This document shows positions 43,907 to 52,719 of a stretch of DNA of 64,000 bases, in pieces (the first letter of the stretch is position 1; each line of letters starts with the position of its first letter). A program made the translations under genes and the position numbers. Source of the DNA: Oceanobacillus sp. FSL K6-2867 (GTDB taxonomy: Bacteria > Bacillota > Bacilli > Bacillales > Amphibacillaceae); NCBI RefSeq assembly GCF_037963145.1, contig NZ_CP150144.1, forward strand, positions 372,001-436,000, read 5' to 3'. The notes under the pieces are model-generated. The model was given only the letters and a program-made list of their open reading frames with translations. It was not told the DNA's origin and searched no databases.

Positions 43907-45397
43907 TCATACATCAATCTGCGCACGCTGAAGCATTCCACTATAATCAACATAAACTGCCTTCCATTCTGTAAACACGTCGAGAGCCTGAACACCAGAA
44001 TCACGATGACCATTCCCCGTTCCCTTTGTTCCCCCAAACGGCAAGTGTATTTCTGCCCCAGTTGTACCTGCATTCACATAGACAATTCCTGTATCCAGAT
44101 CCCGCTGTGCTTTAAATACACGATTGACATCATTTGTGAAAATTGAACTGGATAGACCATACTCGACTCCATTATTTACTTCAATTGCCTCTTCAAAGCT
44201 TTTTACAGGAACCAAGCATACAACAGGACCAAAGATTTCCTCTTGTGCAATCCGCATATCTGCTGTCGCATCGGTGAACAATGTTGGAGCAAAATAGTTT
44301 CCTTGGCGATATTCTCCATCCGTCAATTCATAGCCGCCAGCAAGAAGGTTAGCACCTTCATTTTTCCCAATTTCAATATAGCTTTTTATCTTATCTATTC
44401 CAGCTTTGTTAATAATTGGACCAACCTTAATGGACTCATTTAAACCATTACCAATCGTTAAATTTTCCATAGCTGCTAGTAATCGTTCTTCCAATGTTTC
44501 TTTGACAGTTTCATGCACAATTACTCGGCTGCACGCTGTGCAACGTTGACCACTCGTCCCAAATGCGCTCCATAAAATTGCCTCTACAGCAAGTTCAAGA
44601 TCTGCATCATCCATAACAATCACAGCGTTTTTACCGCCCATTTCTAATGAAACTTTCTTCAATTGCTTTCCGCATGCTGCAGCAATATTCCGCCCTGTAT
44701 CATTTGACCCTGTAAAAGAAATAACCCGAATGTCTGTATGGTGAACAAAGGCATCTCCAACTGTAGATCCAGAGCCAAATACAACATTTATTACACCTTT
44801 TGGCAGACCAGCTTCTTCAAAGATTTTGGCTAATTCATACGCCATAATCGGAGTTTCCGTTGCAGGCTTCCATACTACTGCATTTCCAGCGATAATTGCC
44901 GGAAACGATTTCCACGTAGCAATCGCAATTGGAAAATTCCATGGGGTAATAATTCCAACAACACCAACTGGGGCACGCTGACTCATCGCAAATTTATTCT
45001 TTAATTCTGCTGGTGTCGTTTGGCCAAAAAGCCGGCGCCCTTCCCCGGCAATATAAAAAGCCATATCGATTCCTTCTTGCACTTCTCCACGAGCTTCTTC
45101 AATCACTTTGCCATTCTCCTGTGTTAAAAGCTGTGAAAGCCTTTCTTTCCGTTCTTTCAGGAGATAACCAACACGATATAGTACTTCTGCCCGTTGTGGT
45201 GCCGGAACTAGCGCCCATTCCTTTTGCGCATTTTTAGCTGCCTGCACTGCTTCCTCTACATCGCCTGAATCAGAAAGTGGTACTTGAACAATCTCCTCAC
45301 CTGTCGCAGGGTTAATAACCCCTGTAGATTTACCTGCCTCAACCCACTCTCCATTAATAAAGTTTGCTAGTTTCCTTGTTTCTAATTGTATTGTCAT
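43907..45397 (-). CDS. NAD-dependent aldehyde dehydrogenase
   Basis: Aldehyde dehydrogenase of 496 residues with catalytic C286 (GQRCTACSR), E252 (SLEMGGKN), and the NAD-binding TPWNFP (151-156) and FTGSNDTGR (228-236) segments. AAGGAG precedes the ATG. It is the last gene of an operon whose previous gene encodes a TPP-dependent 2-oxo-acid decarboxylase, so it probably oxidises the aldehyde formed there to the acid, as 4-guanidinobutyraldehyde or glutarate-semialdehyde dehydrogenases do (inference). C-terminal LPFGGTKGTGNGHRDSG is typical of semialdehyde-using members. Confidence 0.87.
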   Translation of the reverse strand: MTIQLETRKLANFINGEWVEAGKSTGVINPATGEEIVQVPLSDSGDVEEAVQAAKNAQKEWALVPAPQRAEVLYRVGYLLKERKERLSQLLTQENGKVIEEARGEVQEGIDMAFYIAGEGRRLFGQTTPAELKNKFAMSQRAPVGVVGIITPWNFPIAIATWKSFPAIIAGNAVVWKPATETPIMAYELAKIFEEAGLPKGVINVVFGSGSTVGDAFVHHTDIRVISFTGSNDTGRNIAAACGKQLKKVSLEMGGKNAVIVMDDADLELAVEAILWSAFGTSGQRCTACSRVIVHETVKETLEERLLAAMENLTIGNGLNESIKVGPIINKAGIDKIKSYIEIGKNEGANLLAGGYELTDGEYRQGNYFAPTLFTDATADMRIAQEEIFGPVVCLVPVKSFEEAIEVNNGVEYGLSSSIFTNDVNRVFKAQRDLDTGIVYVNAGTTGAEIHLPFGGTKGTGNGHRDSGVQALDVFTEWKAVYVDYSGMLQRAQIDV

Positions 45398-45419
45398 ATT
45401 AACTCTCCTTCTCAGCTAT

Positions 45420-47069
45420 TCATTTTCCGCGTAATCCCGTGATTGTTTGTGAAACAGAGATTTGCTCCTTTTCCGTCATAATCTCAATAACAGCAATCTT
45501 GTTTTTTATTAGCGCTTTATCAAATGCAGATGCAAATTCCTCCGGAGATTCTACTGCATAGCCATCTGCACCCATACTGATGGCTAAATCTTTAAAAGAA
45601 ACCTGTCCTAAATCTGTACCAATTACTTTTTCTGGGTAATGCACTTCCTGGTGCATCCGAATTGTGCCATACATATTGTTATTAAACACAAGGCAAATAA
45701 TCGGAATATGATAGCGAACAGCTGTCTCCAATTCTTGAACGGTCATCATAAATCCTCCGTCACCTGATAGGGAAACGACCTGTTTCGTCGGAAAAGCAAG
45801 CTTTGCTCCCAATGCTGCAGGCATACCATACCCCATTGCACCCGATGTTGGTCCAATGTATGTATGCTTTTCTTTAAACATATAAAATTGATGCAGCCAG
45901 CCTGCAAAATTACCTGCGTCATTCGTTAATAAGGCATCATTTGGCAGTTTGTCCTTCAGGATTTCGATTACTTCTCGATTGATCACTTCATCCTGTAAAG
46001 TTGCTAAATCAGTTACTTTTTCAAAAGTTTGCCGTCTTGCTAATGTCCAATCCTCCCAATTTACCGGCATCGATAGTTCATTTAGTAAGCGTAAGGCCTC
46101 CTTAGCATCCGCTACAATCCCAACTTCTGGTGTATACACCTTGCCAATCGTGTCATAGTCAATATCGATATGGATTAATTTTTGACCGGAGTTTATAATT
46201 GTGTAATCCTGTGTGGTCACCTCTGATAACCTTGTTCCTAGTGCAAAAACAACATCTGCTTCACGAACGGTTTCGAGTATCTCTTTCGGCGTACCCAATC
46301 CAAGATGACCAGCATAATACTTGTTCTGATTTGGAAACACATCATGCCTTCGAAAGGCAGCAAGTACAGGAAGCTTGTTTTTTTCTGCAAAATCAATTAA
46401 TAACTTTTCTGCCTGAGCGCTCTTTATACCACCTCCTGCAATGATGATTGGTTTTTTTGCCTCCAGGAGCAGTGCCTTCACCTGGTTCATTTCCTGTTTA
46501 GATGGTGCAGGTCTTGGCGGCACTAACTTCGGACCGAATTGCATGAGTGCTTTTACTGGAAGAACGTCTTCTGGTAAGGAAACAACAACTGGTCCTGGTC
46601 GTCCAGATTGTGCGATCCGAAATGCCCGGCTAACGATTTCCGGTGTCCGCTCCGGGTCTGTAATTTCAACGGCCCATTTCGTGATTGGTTGGAAATAGCG
46701 ATCTAAATCAACTTCTTGAAATCCTTCTCTGCCTCTGAACTTTCTGCTAACCTGACCAAGAAAAACAACCATTGGGGTTGAATCCTGATAAGCCGTATGC
46801 ACACCAATCGTCAGATTACTTCCACCTACAGCTCTCGTTGCTAATACAACGCCTGGCTTTAATGTTGCTTTTGCATATCCTTCTGCCATAAAAGCTGCTG
46901 CACCTTCATGCCTGGCAGAAATCAGCTGGATGGATTGTTCATCATATAAAGCATCGAGAACCGGCAAGTAGCTTTCGCCAGGCACACAGAAAACCTTTTG
47001 TATCTCACTCTGTTTCATACATTCAACAATTGCACTGGCAGCAGTCATTTTTTCTGCTTTCATAATCAA
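45420..47069 (-). CDS. TPP-dependent 2-oxo-acid decarboxylase (acetolactate-synthase superfamily)
   Basis: Thiamine-diphosphate enzyme of 549 residues with the usual three domains: PYR (about 5-180) with catalytic E55 in RHEGAAAFMAEGYA, a central domain (195-330), and PP (370-530) with GDGGF (436-440) and NNN (463-465). The start is TTG at 47069, overlapping the aminotransferase stop (TTGA) with GGGGTGA 7 nt ahead. No small subunit gene accompanies it, so a catabolic decarboxylase is more likely than acetohydroxyacid synthase. The aminotransferase before and aldehyde dehydrogenase after give the order of the arginine-transaminase pathway (AruH, AruI, KauB). Confidence 0.83.
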   Translation of the reverse strand: MIMKAEKMTAASAIVECMKQSEIQKVFCVPGESYLPVLDALYDEQSIQLISARHEGAAAFMAEGYAKATLKPGVVLATRAVGGSNLTIGVHTAYQDSTPMVVFLGQVSRKFRGREGFQEVDLDRYFQPITKWAVEITDPERTPEIVSRAFRIAQSGRPGPVVVSLPEDVLPVKALMQFGPKLVPPRPAPSKQEMNQVKALLLEAKKPIIIAGGGIKSAQAEKLLIDFAEKNKLPVLAAFRRHDVFPNQNKYYAGHLGLGTPKEILETVREADVVFALGTRLSEVTTQDYTIINSGQKLIHIDIDYDTIGKVYTPEVGIVADAKEALRLLNELSMPVNWEDWTLARRQTFEKVTDLATLQDEVINREVIEILKDKLPNDALLTNDAGNFAGWLHQFYMFKEKHTYIGPTSGAMGYGMPAALGAKLAFPTKQVVSLSGDGGFMMTVQELETAVRYHIPIICLVFNNNMYGTIRMHQEVHYPEKVIGTDLGQVSFKDLAISMGADGYAVESPEEFASAFDKALIKNKIAVIEIMTEKEQISVSQTITGLRGK

Positions 47070-48250
47070 GACGGGTTCACCCCTAATCCATCTAAGTTTT
47101 TCATTCGCTTGATCACTTCATCTAAACGCTCTTCAGATACGGACAAAGATATTCGAAAATGTCCTTCCCCACCAGGACCGAACGCAGTTCCAGGAGTCAC
47201 AATAATACCTAATTCATCTAAAAGCTTGTTAGCAAATCCAGCAGACGTAAACCCATCCGGAACGTCTGCCCAAAGAAAAATTGTGCCTCTTGGCTTATTT
47301 GCTGTTATCCCTATCTCAGCCAAAGCGCTGTGGAGTTTTTCCATTCTTTTTTTAAAAATTGCACTATTTTCTTTCACCGTTCGATGATCGCTTCGCAATG
47401 CAGTAGCTGCAGCTAACTGAATTGGAAGAAATTGACTTGTGTCAATATTGCTCTTTAAAGTTGCAAGCGCTTGAATAATTTCTTTATTTCCAACAACATA
47501 GCCGATTCTCCACCCGGTCATATTATAGCTTTTGGATAATGTTCCAAATTCGATTGCATTATCTTTCGCATTCGGTACTTGAAGCACACTTGGTGACTTA
47601 TACGTGTCAAATGTAACAAGATCATAGGCAGCATCATGGGCAAGCAGAATGTTATTTTTAACAGCAAATTCAACTGCCTCGGCAAAGGTTGATAACTCAA
47701 CCGTTGCTGCTGTCGGGTTGCTCGGATAATTTAGAAACATTAATTTTGCAGCTTCTCGCTCGCTCTCTGTGAGCGAATCATATTGTGGAACATAGCCGTT
47801 TTGCTCATCGAGCGGCAAGGATACCGCATCCCCACCAGCCAAATGAACGCCCATCCGATAAACGGGATAACCTGGATCAGGGATAAGTACTGTATCACCC
47901 GGGTTGATTACTGCCTGGATAAGATTAACAATCCCTTCCTTTGTACCAATAAGAGTTAAAACTTCAGTGCTCGGATCTAAATCCACACTATAGTGCTTTT
48001 CATAAAAGGAAGCAACTGCTTCTTTAAATTCCTGTATGCCGCTATAAGGGGAATAACGGTGGTTCGCAGGCTGTTTGGCCTCTTTTATTAGAACATCATA
48101 AATAAAGTCAGGGGTTGGCAAATCAGGTGCACCAATTCCTAAATCAATCACATCCACTCCTTTTTCCTGCAAAGCTTTCTTCTTCCTGTTAAGCTCTGAA
48201 AACAAATATGCCGGCATATTTTTCACGACATCGGATACAAAATCGTTCAT
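47066..48250 (-). CDS. Class I/II aminotransferase
   Basis: PLP enzyme of 394 residues with GIGAPDLPTP, LNYPSNPT (173-180), the HDAAYDLVTF aspartate segment and PLP lysine K240 in GTLSKSYNMTGWRIGY. AAAGGGGAG lies 5 nt ahead of the ATG. It resembles LL-diaminopimelate/alanine-type aminotransferases and is a paralogue of the plus-strand enzyme at 23.6 kb. In this operon it should produce the 2-oxo acid used by the coupled TPP decarboxylase. Confidence 0.84.
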   Translation of the reverse strand: MNDFVSDVVKNMPAYLFSELNRKKKALQEKGVDVIDLGIGAPDLPTPDFIYDVLIKEAKQPANHRYSPYSGIQEFKEAVASFYEKHYSVDLDPSTEVLTLIGTKEGIVNLIQAVINPGDTVLIPDPGYPVYRMGVHLAGGDAVSLPLDEQNGYVPQYDSLTESEREAAKLMFLNYPSNPTAATVELSTFAEAVEFAVKNNILLAHDAAYDLVTFDTYKSPSVLQVPNAKDNAIEFGTLSKSYNMTGWRIGYVVGNKEIIQALATLKSNIDTSQFLPIQLAAATALRSDHRTVKENSAIFKKRMEKLHSALAEIGITANKPRGTIFLWADVPDGFTSAGFANKLLDELGIIVTPGTAFGPGGEGHFRISLSVSEERLDEVIKRMKNLDGLGVNPS

Positions 48251-48298
48251 TCTGTCTCCCCTTTTTTATTAAGATCATTTTTCAAATCTCTCTAACCA

Positions 48299-49465
48299 TC
48301 ATACAATTGCCTCTTCAACAATTAACTTATTATTAGCAAATCGCTCAAAGCATAATGGACTTAAATCCAATGTTTCATATGAACCAGTACGAATGAGCTC
48401 GGATAATCCTTTTCCAATCGCAGGCGCCTGCTGCATACCGTGCCCGCTAAATCCACATGCCAAATAATATCCTTGCAGCTTAGGATGCCCTCCTATAATA
48501 GCGTTCTGGTCAAGTGTATTATGGCTGTACATACCTGCCCAGCCTCGAATTATTTTGGCATTTTCAAAGTTTGGCACGCGTTGGCTTAGAATTGGCCATA
48601 AATGTTCATAGAAAAAATCACGGGACCATTTAAAATCAATCCCTGGCTTTACTTTTTCAGAGTAACCAGCAATCAGGAATTTTCCTTCATGTCGGAAATA
48701 AACACCGGTTGGATCAATGGTTAAAGGCAATTCATTCGTTAACGGTTTCGAAATATCAAATTGAATGATTTGGCGCTTGAATGGGACAACTGGAATTGAT
48801 AAACCAATTGTTTCACTTAATAATGGAGCCCAAGGACCTGCACAATTTATAACAATCGGCGCATGATATATCTCGCCATTCTTTAATTGCACACCTGTAA
48901 CCTTGTTTCTTTCCTGAATAATTGTCTCGACCTTTTCATATTGGTATACGCCACCAAGCTGCTTTGTTTTCCGGATGTATCCTTGCATCACAGAGTAAGG
49001 ATCTAAATATCCATCTTCTCTGCAATAAAGCCCGCCTTGTAAATCATCGGTATGCAACTCAGGAATAATTGCCTTCAGTTCTTCACTTGATAACACCTCT
49101 GAAGGCACCCCATATTTCGCTTGTAATTGCTGCTGCTTAAATAGCCGATTACTATTTTCATTAGTTGATAGAAATAGATAACCATTCTGTTTAAAATCAA
49201 TTTTTGCCTGTTCAGAGTCTACAGCCATATCCTCTGGAAATGTCTTATACTTTTTTAAGCTATACCTGCTAATCTGAATATTGATTGCTGTCGTAAATAA
49301 TTGCCTAATACCACCAGCACTTCTTGGTGTAGAGGCAAATTCATACGTTTTATCCTTTTCAAATAAAATAATTTCTCCTTCAAACCCATCATTTAAAAGA
49401 TTAAATGCGATACTTGATCCAATAACCCCGCCTCCGACAATAATAATGTCTGTCTTTTTTACCAA
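48299..49465 (-). CDS. FAD-dependent amino acid oxidase/dehydrogenase (DAO family)
   Basis: Flavoprotein of 388 residues with VGGGVIGSSIAFNLLNDG, then STPRSAGGIRQLFTT typical of D-arginine-dehydrogenase and FOXRED-like members, INCAGPWAP, and the C-terminal GWAGMYSHNTLDQNAIIG and CGFSGHGMQQAPAIG. The start is TTG at 49465 with GGAGGTG 5-6 nt ahead. As first gene of the operon it may deaminate the D form (or oxidise an N-alkyl form) of the amino acid whose L form the aminotransferase handles. Confidence 0.82.
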   Translation of the reverse strand: MVKKTDIIIVGGGVIGSSIAFNLLNDGFEGEIILFEKDKTYEFASTPRSAGGIRQLFTTAINIQISRYSLKKYKTFPEDMAVDSEQAKIDFKQNGYLFLSTNENSNRLFKQQQLQAKYGVPSEVLSSEELKAIIPELHTDDLQGGLYCREDGYLDPYSVMQGYIRKTKQLGGVYQYEKVETIIQERNKVTGVQLKNGEIYHAPIVINCAGPWAPLLSETIGLSIPVVPFKRQIIQFDISKPLTNELPLTIDPTGVYFRHEGKFLIAGYSEKVKPGIDFKWSRDFFYEHLWPILSQRVPNFENAKIIRGWAGMYSHNTLDQNAIIGGHPKLQGYYLACGFSGHGMQQAPAIGKGLSELIRTGSYETLDLSPLCFERFANNKLIVEEAIV

Positions 49466-49619
49466 AACCGCACCTCCAAGCCCATTTAAAAAATCTTATA
49501 GTTTATTTATAGCTTTGTAATATCAATAAATCTATAGACAAGATATACAAAAATTTAAGTTTTCTATATTTTCCTAATTATATTACTATGTTAATATAGA
49601 ATTAAATGAATCGAAATAA

Positions 49620-50813
49620 ATGGAGGTGACGATTATTAAAGGTTTTGTGCAATTTGCACAGAAAATAGTAAAATCGACTTCAGATATATTACCTTTTCCT
49701 ATCAGTTTAATTGATGAAAATGGCTATATTATCGGATCAACAAATCCAGATCGAATCGGAACAGTTCATCCCCCTTCTAAAGAGGCTTTACAGAAAAATA
49801 CTGTACTAATATATGATGAGGAAAAAACAAAAAATATGAATAATGTTCTGCCAGGCGTCGTCATTCCTTTAACATTTGAGAGTAAAGCCGTTGGGGTCCT
49901 TGGTATTATCGGTCCACCAGAACAAGTAAAGCCTTATGCATACTTAGTGAAAAACTATGTTGAAATGATGTGGCAAGATGCAATTCGTCGACAAACAAAA
50001 GATTTGCGTCTGAAAGCAGCCGAAACATTTGCCCAATATGTTTTATTGAATGATACACATAATCAGCAAACACTAGAGCAGTACTGTGACATGTTTCAGA
50101 TAAATTATGATTCATATTGCTTTTGTATTGTGATAGACATCGGAAATGCCTTATTAAAAAATACAACGATACAACATAAAGTTGGAGATATAAAAGCAGA
50201 GTTGCTGGAGTCAACACGTGAGGCATTCCATTGTAAACAGGAGGATAGTCTTTGTACATTTTTAAACTCAGAGAAAATAATTTTATTAAGTTCCGCCCTC
50301 AGCGAGAAAGCATATATAGATAGACTTCATTGTTTTGAAAAGCAAAGTTTAAAATTGATGGCTGTTCTGCGATCGTTTCAAATTAAACATACGGCCATTG
50401 CTATCGGCAGCCTATCACAAACCATCGCAGGAATAGATCAATCATTCCGAGAAGCAAACAGCTTAATTCAGTATGGCGAGCAATTGGATATCTCACCTAA
50501 AATTTACAGTTACCATAATTGGGATTTGTTACTCGGTTTGCTTCCGGAACAAATGAAAGCCGATTACAAAGATAGACTTGCATTCAGGCTATTACCGTTA
50601 CTCCAGGATAAGTCTGCTTCAGAGCTCGCAAAAACATTTATAACTTACTGTGAGACAAATATGAATACGAGTAAAGCTGCAAAGAAGCTCTTTATTCATC
50701 GAAACACACTTATTTATCGGTTACAAAAGATTGAAGAAATAACTTCACTGGATACTAAAAGCTTTGAACATTGTATGCTGCTATACTTAGGTTTAAAGAG
50801 ACAATTTTATTAA
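49620..50813 (+). CDS. CdaR/PucR-family transcriptional regulator
   Basis: Regulator of about 397 residues. An N-terminal sugar-diacid-recognition-type sensor domain (about 1-135, with FPISLIDENGYIIGSTNPDRIG and VLGIIGPPEQVKPYAYLVK) precedes a middle region and a C-terminal PucR helix-turn-helix (NMNTSKAAKKLFIHRNTLIYRLQKIEE near 350). The frame's ATG at 49620 has no ribosome site; a strong GGAGGTGA lies at codons 2-4, so translation may start at an ATT codon about 49632-49635. It diverges from the oxidase operon and precedes the PutP-type gene, so it probably controls both. A GTGCAATTTGCAC palindrome lies in its first codons. Confidence 0.85.
   Translation: MEVTIIKGFVQFAQKIVKSTSDILPFPISLIDENGYIIGSTNPDRIGTVHPPSKEALQKNTVLIYDEEKTKNMNNVLPGVVIPLTFESKAVGVLGIIGPPEQVKPYAYLVKNYVEMMWQDAIRRQTKDLRLKAAETFAQYVLLNDTHNQQTLEQYCDMFQINYDSYCFCIVIDIGNALLKNTTIQHKVGDIKAELLESTREAFHCKQEDSLCTFLNSEKIILLSSALSEKAYIDRLHCFEKQSLKLMAVLRSFQIKHTAIAIGSLSQTIAGIDQSFREANSLIQYGEQLDISPKIYSYHNWDLLLGLLPEQMKADYKDRLAFRLLPLLQDKSASELAKTFITYCETNMNTSKAAKKLFIHRNTLIYRLQKIEEITSLDTKSFEHCMLLYLGLKRQFY
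49646..49660. promoter_or_regulatory. TGTGCAA-T-TTGCACA palindrome
   Basis: A perfect 7-bp inverted repeat with a single central base, inside the start of the regulator gene. It shares GTGCA-N3-TGCAC with the site at 43741 and its half-site GTGCAAT recurs at 50867 and 50967. Candidate operator of the CdaR/PucR regulator. Confidence 0.5.
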
Positions 50814-50829
50814 CCACTCAACTCTTTTT

Positions 50830-50866
50830 AATGAAAGCGAATTTGGAATCGCTTTCATTATTTTTT
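50830..50866 (+). terminator. Terminator of the CdaR/PucR-type regulator gene
   Basis: A perfect 11-bp stem AATGAAAGCGA / TCGCTTTCATT with an 8-nt loop is followed by a T6 run, 17 nt after the stop codon. Confidence 0.9.
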
Positions 50867-51184
50867 GTGCAATTTATATATATGTATTAATTACCCTTAA
50901 CCTATTATAGTCATTCATTTATTTGATGCATTCCAAAAATACCATTTGAAATAAAACAATTTTTTTGTGCAATTATGCTGTATTTTTTATTCCCTCTTTC
51001 TTATATACATAGAACAATATAATTTAACTATTTTTCAAAGCAACCTTCATCCTTGGCAATCAACATAATAGATTGGATTACACAAAACAAACTATGCAAT
51101 TGCAGAAGGAGTTGATGCATAGATTAATAGTACCGATTCAAGTTATTTCCGGTTTGATTTCATTTAATCGACATGGAGGCTGTT
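50867..51184 (+). promoter_or_regulatory. Upstream region of the PutP-type gene with GTGCAAT half-sites
   Basis: TTTTGTGCAATT occurs twice, with GTGCAAT at 50867 and 50967, exactly 100 bp apart, plus a looser ATGCAATTGCA near 51094. A TATAAT at 51018-51023 has a weak CTTTCT 16 nt before it. The half-site at 50967 would lie near -60, a usual place for an activator. GGAGG lies 5 nt before the ATG at 51185. Confidence 0.45.
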
Positions 51185-52621
51185 ATGAATACGATTATTT
51201 TAGTTGAATTTATTCTTTACTGCATTGTAATTGTTTGTATAGGCTACCATTTCAGTAAAAAAACAAAGACCCAAGCGGATTATTTATTAGGCGGCAAAAA
51301 ATTGCCTGGCTGGGCATTAGCCTTTTCTGAGCGCGCAACAGGAGAATCCGCTTGGCTTCTTTTAGGTTACACCGGATTTGTATTTATGACTGGTTTATCA
51401 GGTATATGGGTGGCTGCAGGAATCGCATGTGGAATCATTTTTGCTTGGTTAGTTTTAGCTAAAAAATTTATGGCGGAAACAGATAAATATAATGTGATAA
51501 CCTTGCCGGATTATCTAGCTGTCCGATTCGGTGAAAAAGCGAAAATAATCCGCTGGTTAACTAGTGTTTTAATTGCTGGATTTTTAATGTTTTATATCAG
51601 TGCTCAAATGGCTGGTGCGGGAAAAATGCTATTTACAACCTTTGAAATTCCTCCATTTATCGGTATTTTAATTGCCACATCCATTATTATTTTAACAGCT
51701 TTCGCTGGTGGGTTCATTTCAGTTGTATGGACGGACTTGATACAGAGTGTAATGATGTTAATTACATTGGTCGGCTTACCTATTGTCGCACTTGTTTATA
51801 TATATACAAATGATCTATCAATCAGTCAATCTCTAACTACTTCAGGTGAACCATTTAATTCATGGTTTGGTGGTTTAACTGGGTTTTCACTTGGTGTACT
51901 TTTCTTTAATAACTTCTCCTGGTTCTTCGGCTTTTTAGGTGGGCAGCCACAACTTAGTGTTCGGTTTATGGCGTTGAAGAATAATAAAGAGGCTAATCAG
52001 GGCAGTATCGTTGCTATTATCTGGACATTCCTTGCATATGGCGGTGCATTTCTAATTGGTCTGGCTGCAATAGCAATGTATGAACAAGGATCATTCTCCG
52101 ATGTTGAAACGCTGTTACCTACTATGGTTCTTCAATTAATGCCACCATGGCTTGCTGGGCTTCTGCTGGCTGGTGTATTAGCAGCAATTATAACAACCGC
52201 AAATTCCCAGTTATTAGTAGTAACAAGTTCAGTTACTGAAGATATTATTCATAAAGCTCTGGGTCTGAATATAACAGACAGGCAACTTGTTTGGCTATCT
52301 CGTCTTTCTGTAGCATTTTTTGGACTTGTAGGTATGGGCATCGCGTTAGTTTCAGAATCATTAGTGTATTTAATTGTCAGCTGGGCTTGGGCTGGTGTCG
52401 GCTGTACCCTTTCTCCCGCTATTCTGATGACATTTTTCTGGAAGCGCTATTCAAGCGCCGGCGTTATAGCCACCATCTTATCCGGATTAATTTCAACAAT
52501 CATTTGGATAAGTACACCACTTGAGGGAATGATCACATCGCGCTTTACAACTTTCTTCATTGCAGCTCTCTTTGGGATTATTTTTAGTTTTTTAATTCCC
52601 GATAAGAAAGAAAATATATGA
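51185..52621 (+). CDS. PutP-type sodium:solute symporter
   Basis: SSS-family transporter of about 478 residues with 13 helices. It shows the PutP start (DYLLGGKKLPGWALAFSERATGESAWLLLG, near 35-65), GGFISVVWTDLIQS and the sodium-site segment ITTANSQLLVVTSSVTED. ATG at 51185 has GGAGG 5 nt ahead and is preferred to 51173. Most PutP relatives carry proline or other amino acids, which fits a cluster for amino acid catabolism. It follows the CdaR/PucR gene and has candidate regulator sites upstream. Confidence 0.86.
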   Translation: MNTIILVEFILYCIVIVCIGYHFSKKTKTQADYLLGGKKLPGWALAFSERATGESAWLLLGYTGFVFMTGLSGIWVAAGIACGIIFAWLVLAKKFMAETDKYNVITLPDYLAVRFGEKAKIIRWLTSVLIAGFLMFYISAQMAGAGKMLFTTFEIPPFIGILIATSIIILTAFAGGFISVVWTDLIQSVMMLITLVGLPIVALVYIYTNDLSISQSLTTSGEPFNSWFGGLTGFSLGVLFFNNFSWFFGFLGGQPQLSVRFMALKNNKEANQGSIVAIIWTFLAYGGAFLIGLAAIAMYEQGSFSDVETLLPTMVLQLMPPWLAGLLLAGVLAAIITTANSQLLVVTSSVTEDIIHKALGLNITDRQLVWLSRLSVAFFGLVGMGIALVSESLVYLIVSWAWAGVGCTLSPAILMTFFWKRYSSAGVIATILSGLISTIIWISTPLEGMITSRFTTFFIAALFGIIFSFLIPDKKENI

Positions 52622-52671
52622 GTATTTACATGTACTGCATTTTAAAACGATTTAAAGTTTTACCCATTACC

Positions 52672-52708
52672 AAAAATGCCTGCAGCAATTTTAGCTGCAG
52701 GCATTTTT
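52672..52708. terminator. Bidirectional terminator between the PutP-type gene and ywcA
   Basis: AAAAATGCCTGCAGC pairs perfectly with GCTGCAGGCATTTTT (15 bp, 7-nt loop). T-runs on both strands serve the two convergent genes. Confidence 0.93.
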
Positions 52709-52719
52709 GATGTTTTTTC

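Noticed and set aside
47462..47478. cre-like TTGCAAGCGCTTGAA
   Set aside because: It lies deep inside the aminotransferase coding sequence and lacks the final CA of the consensus.
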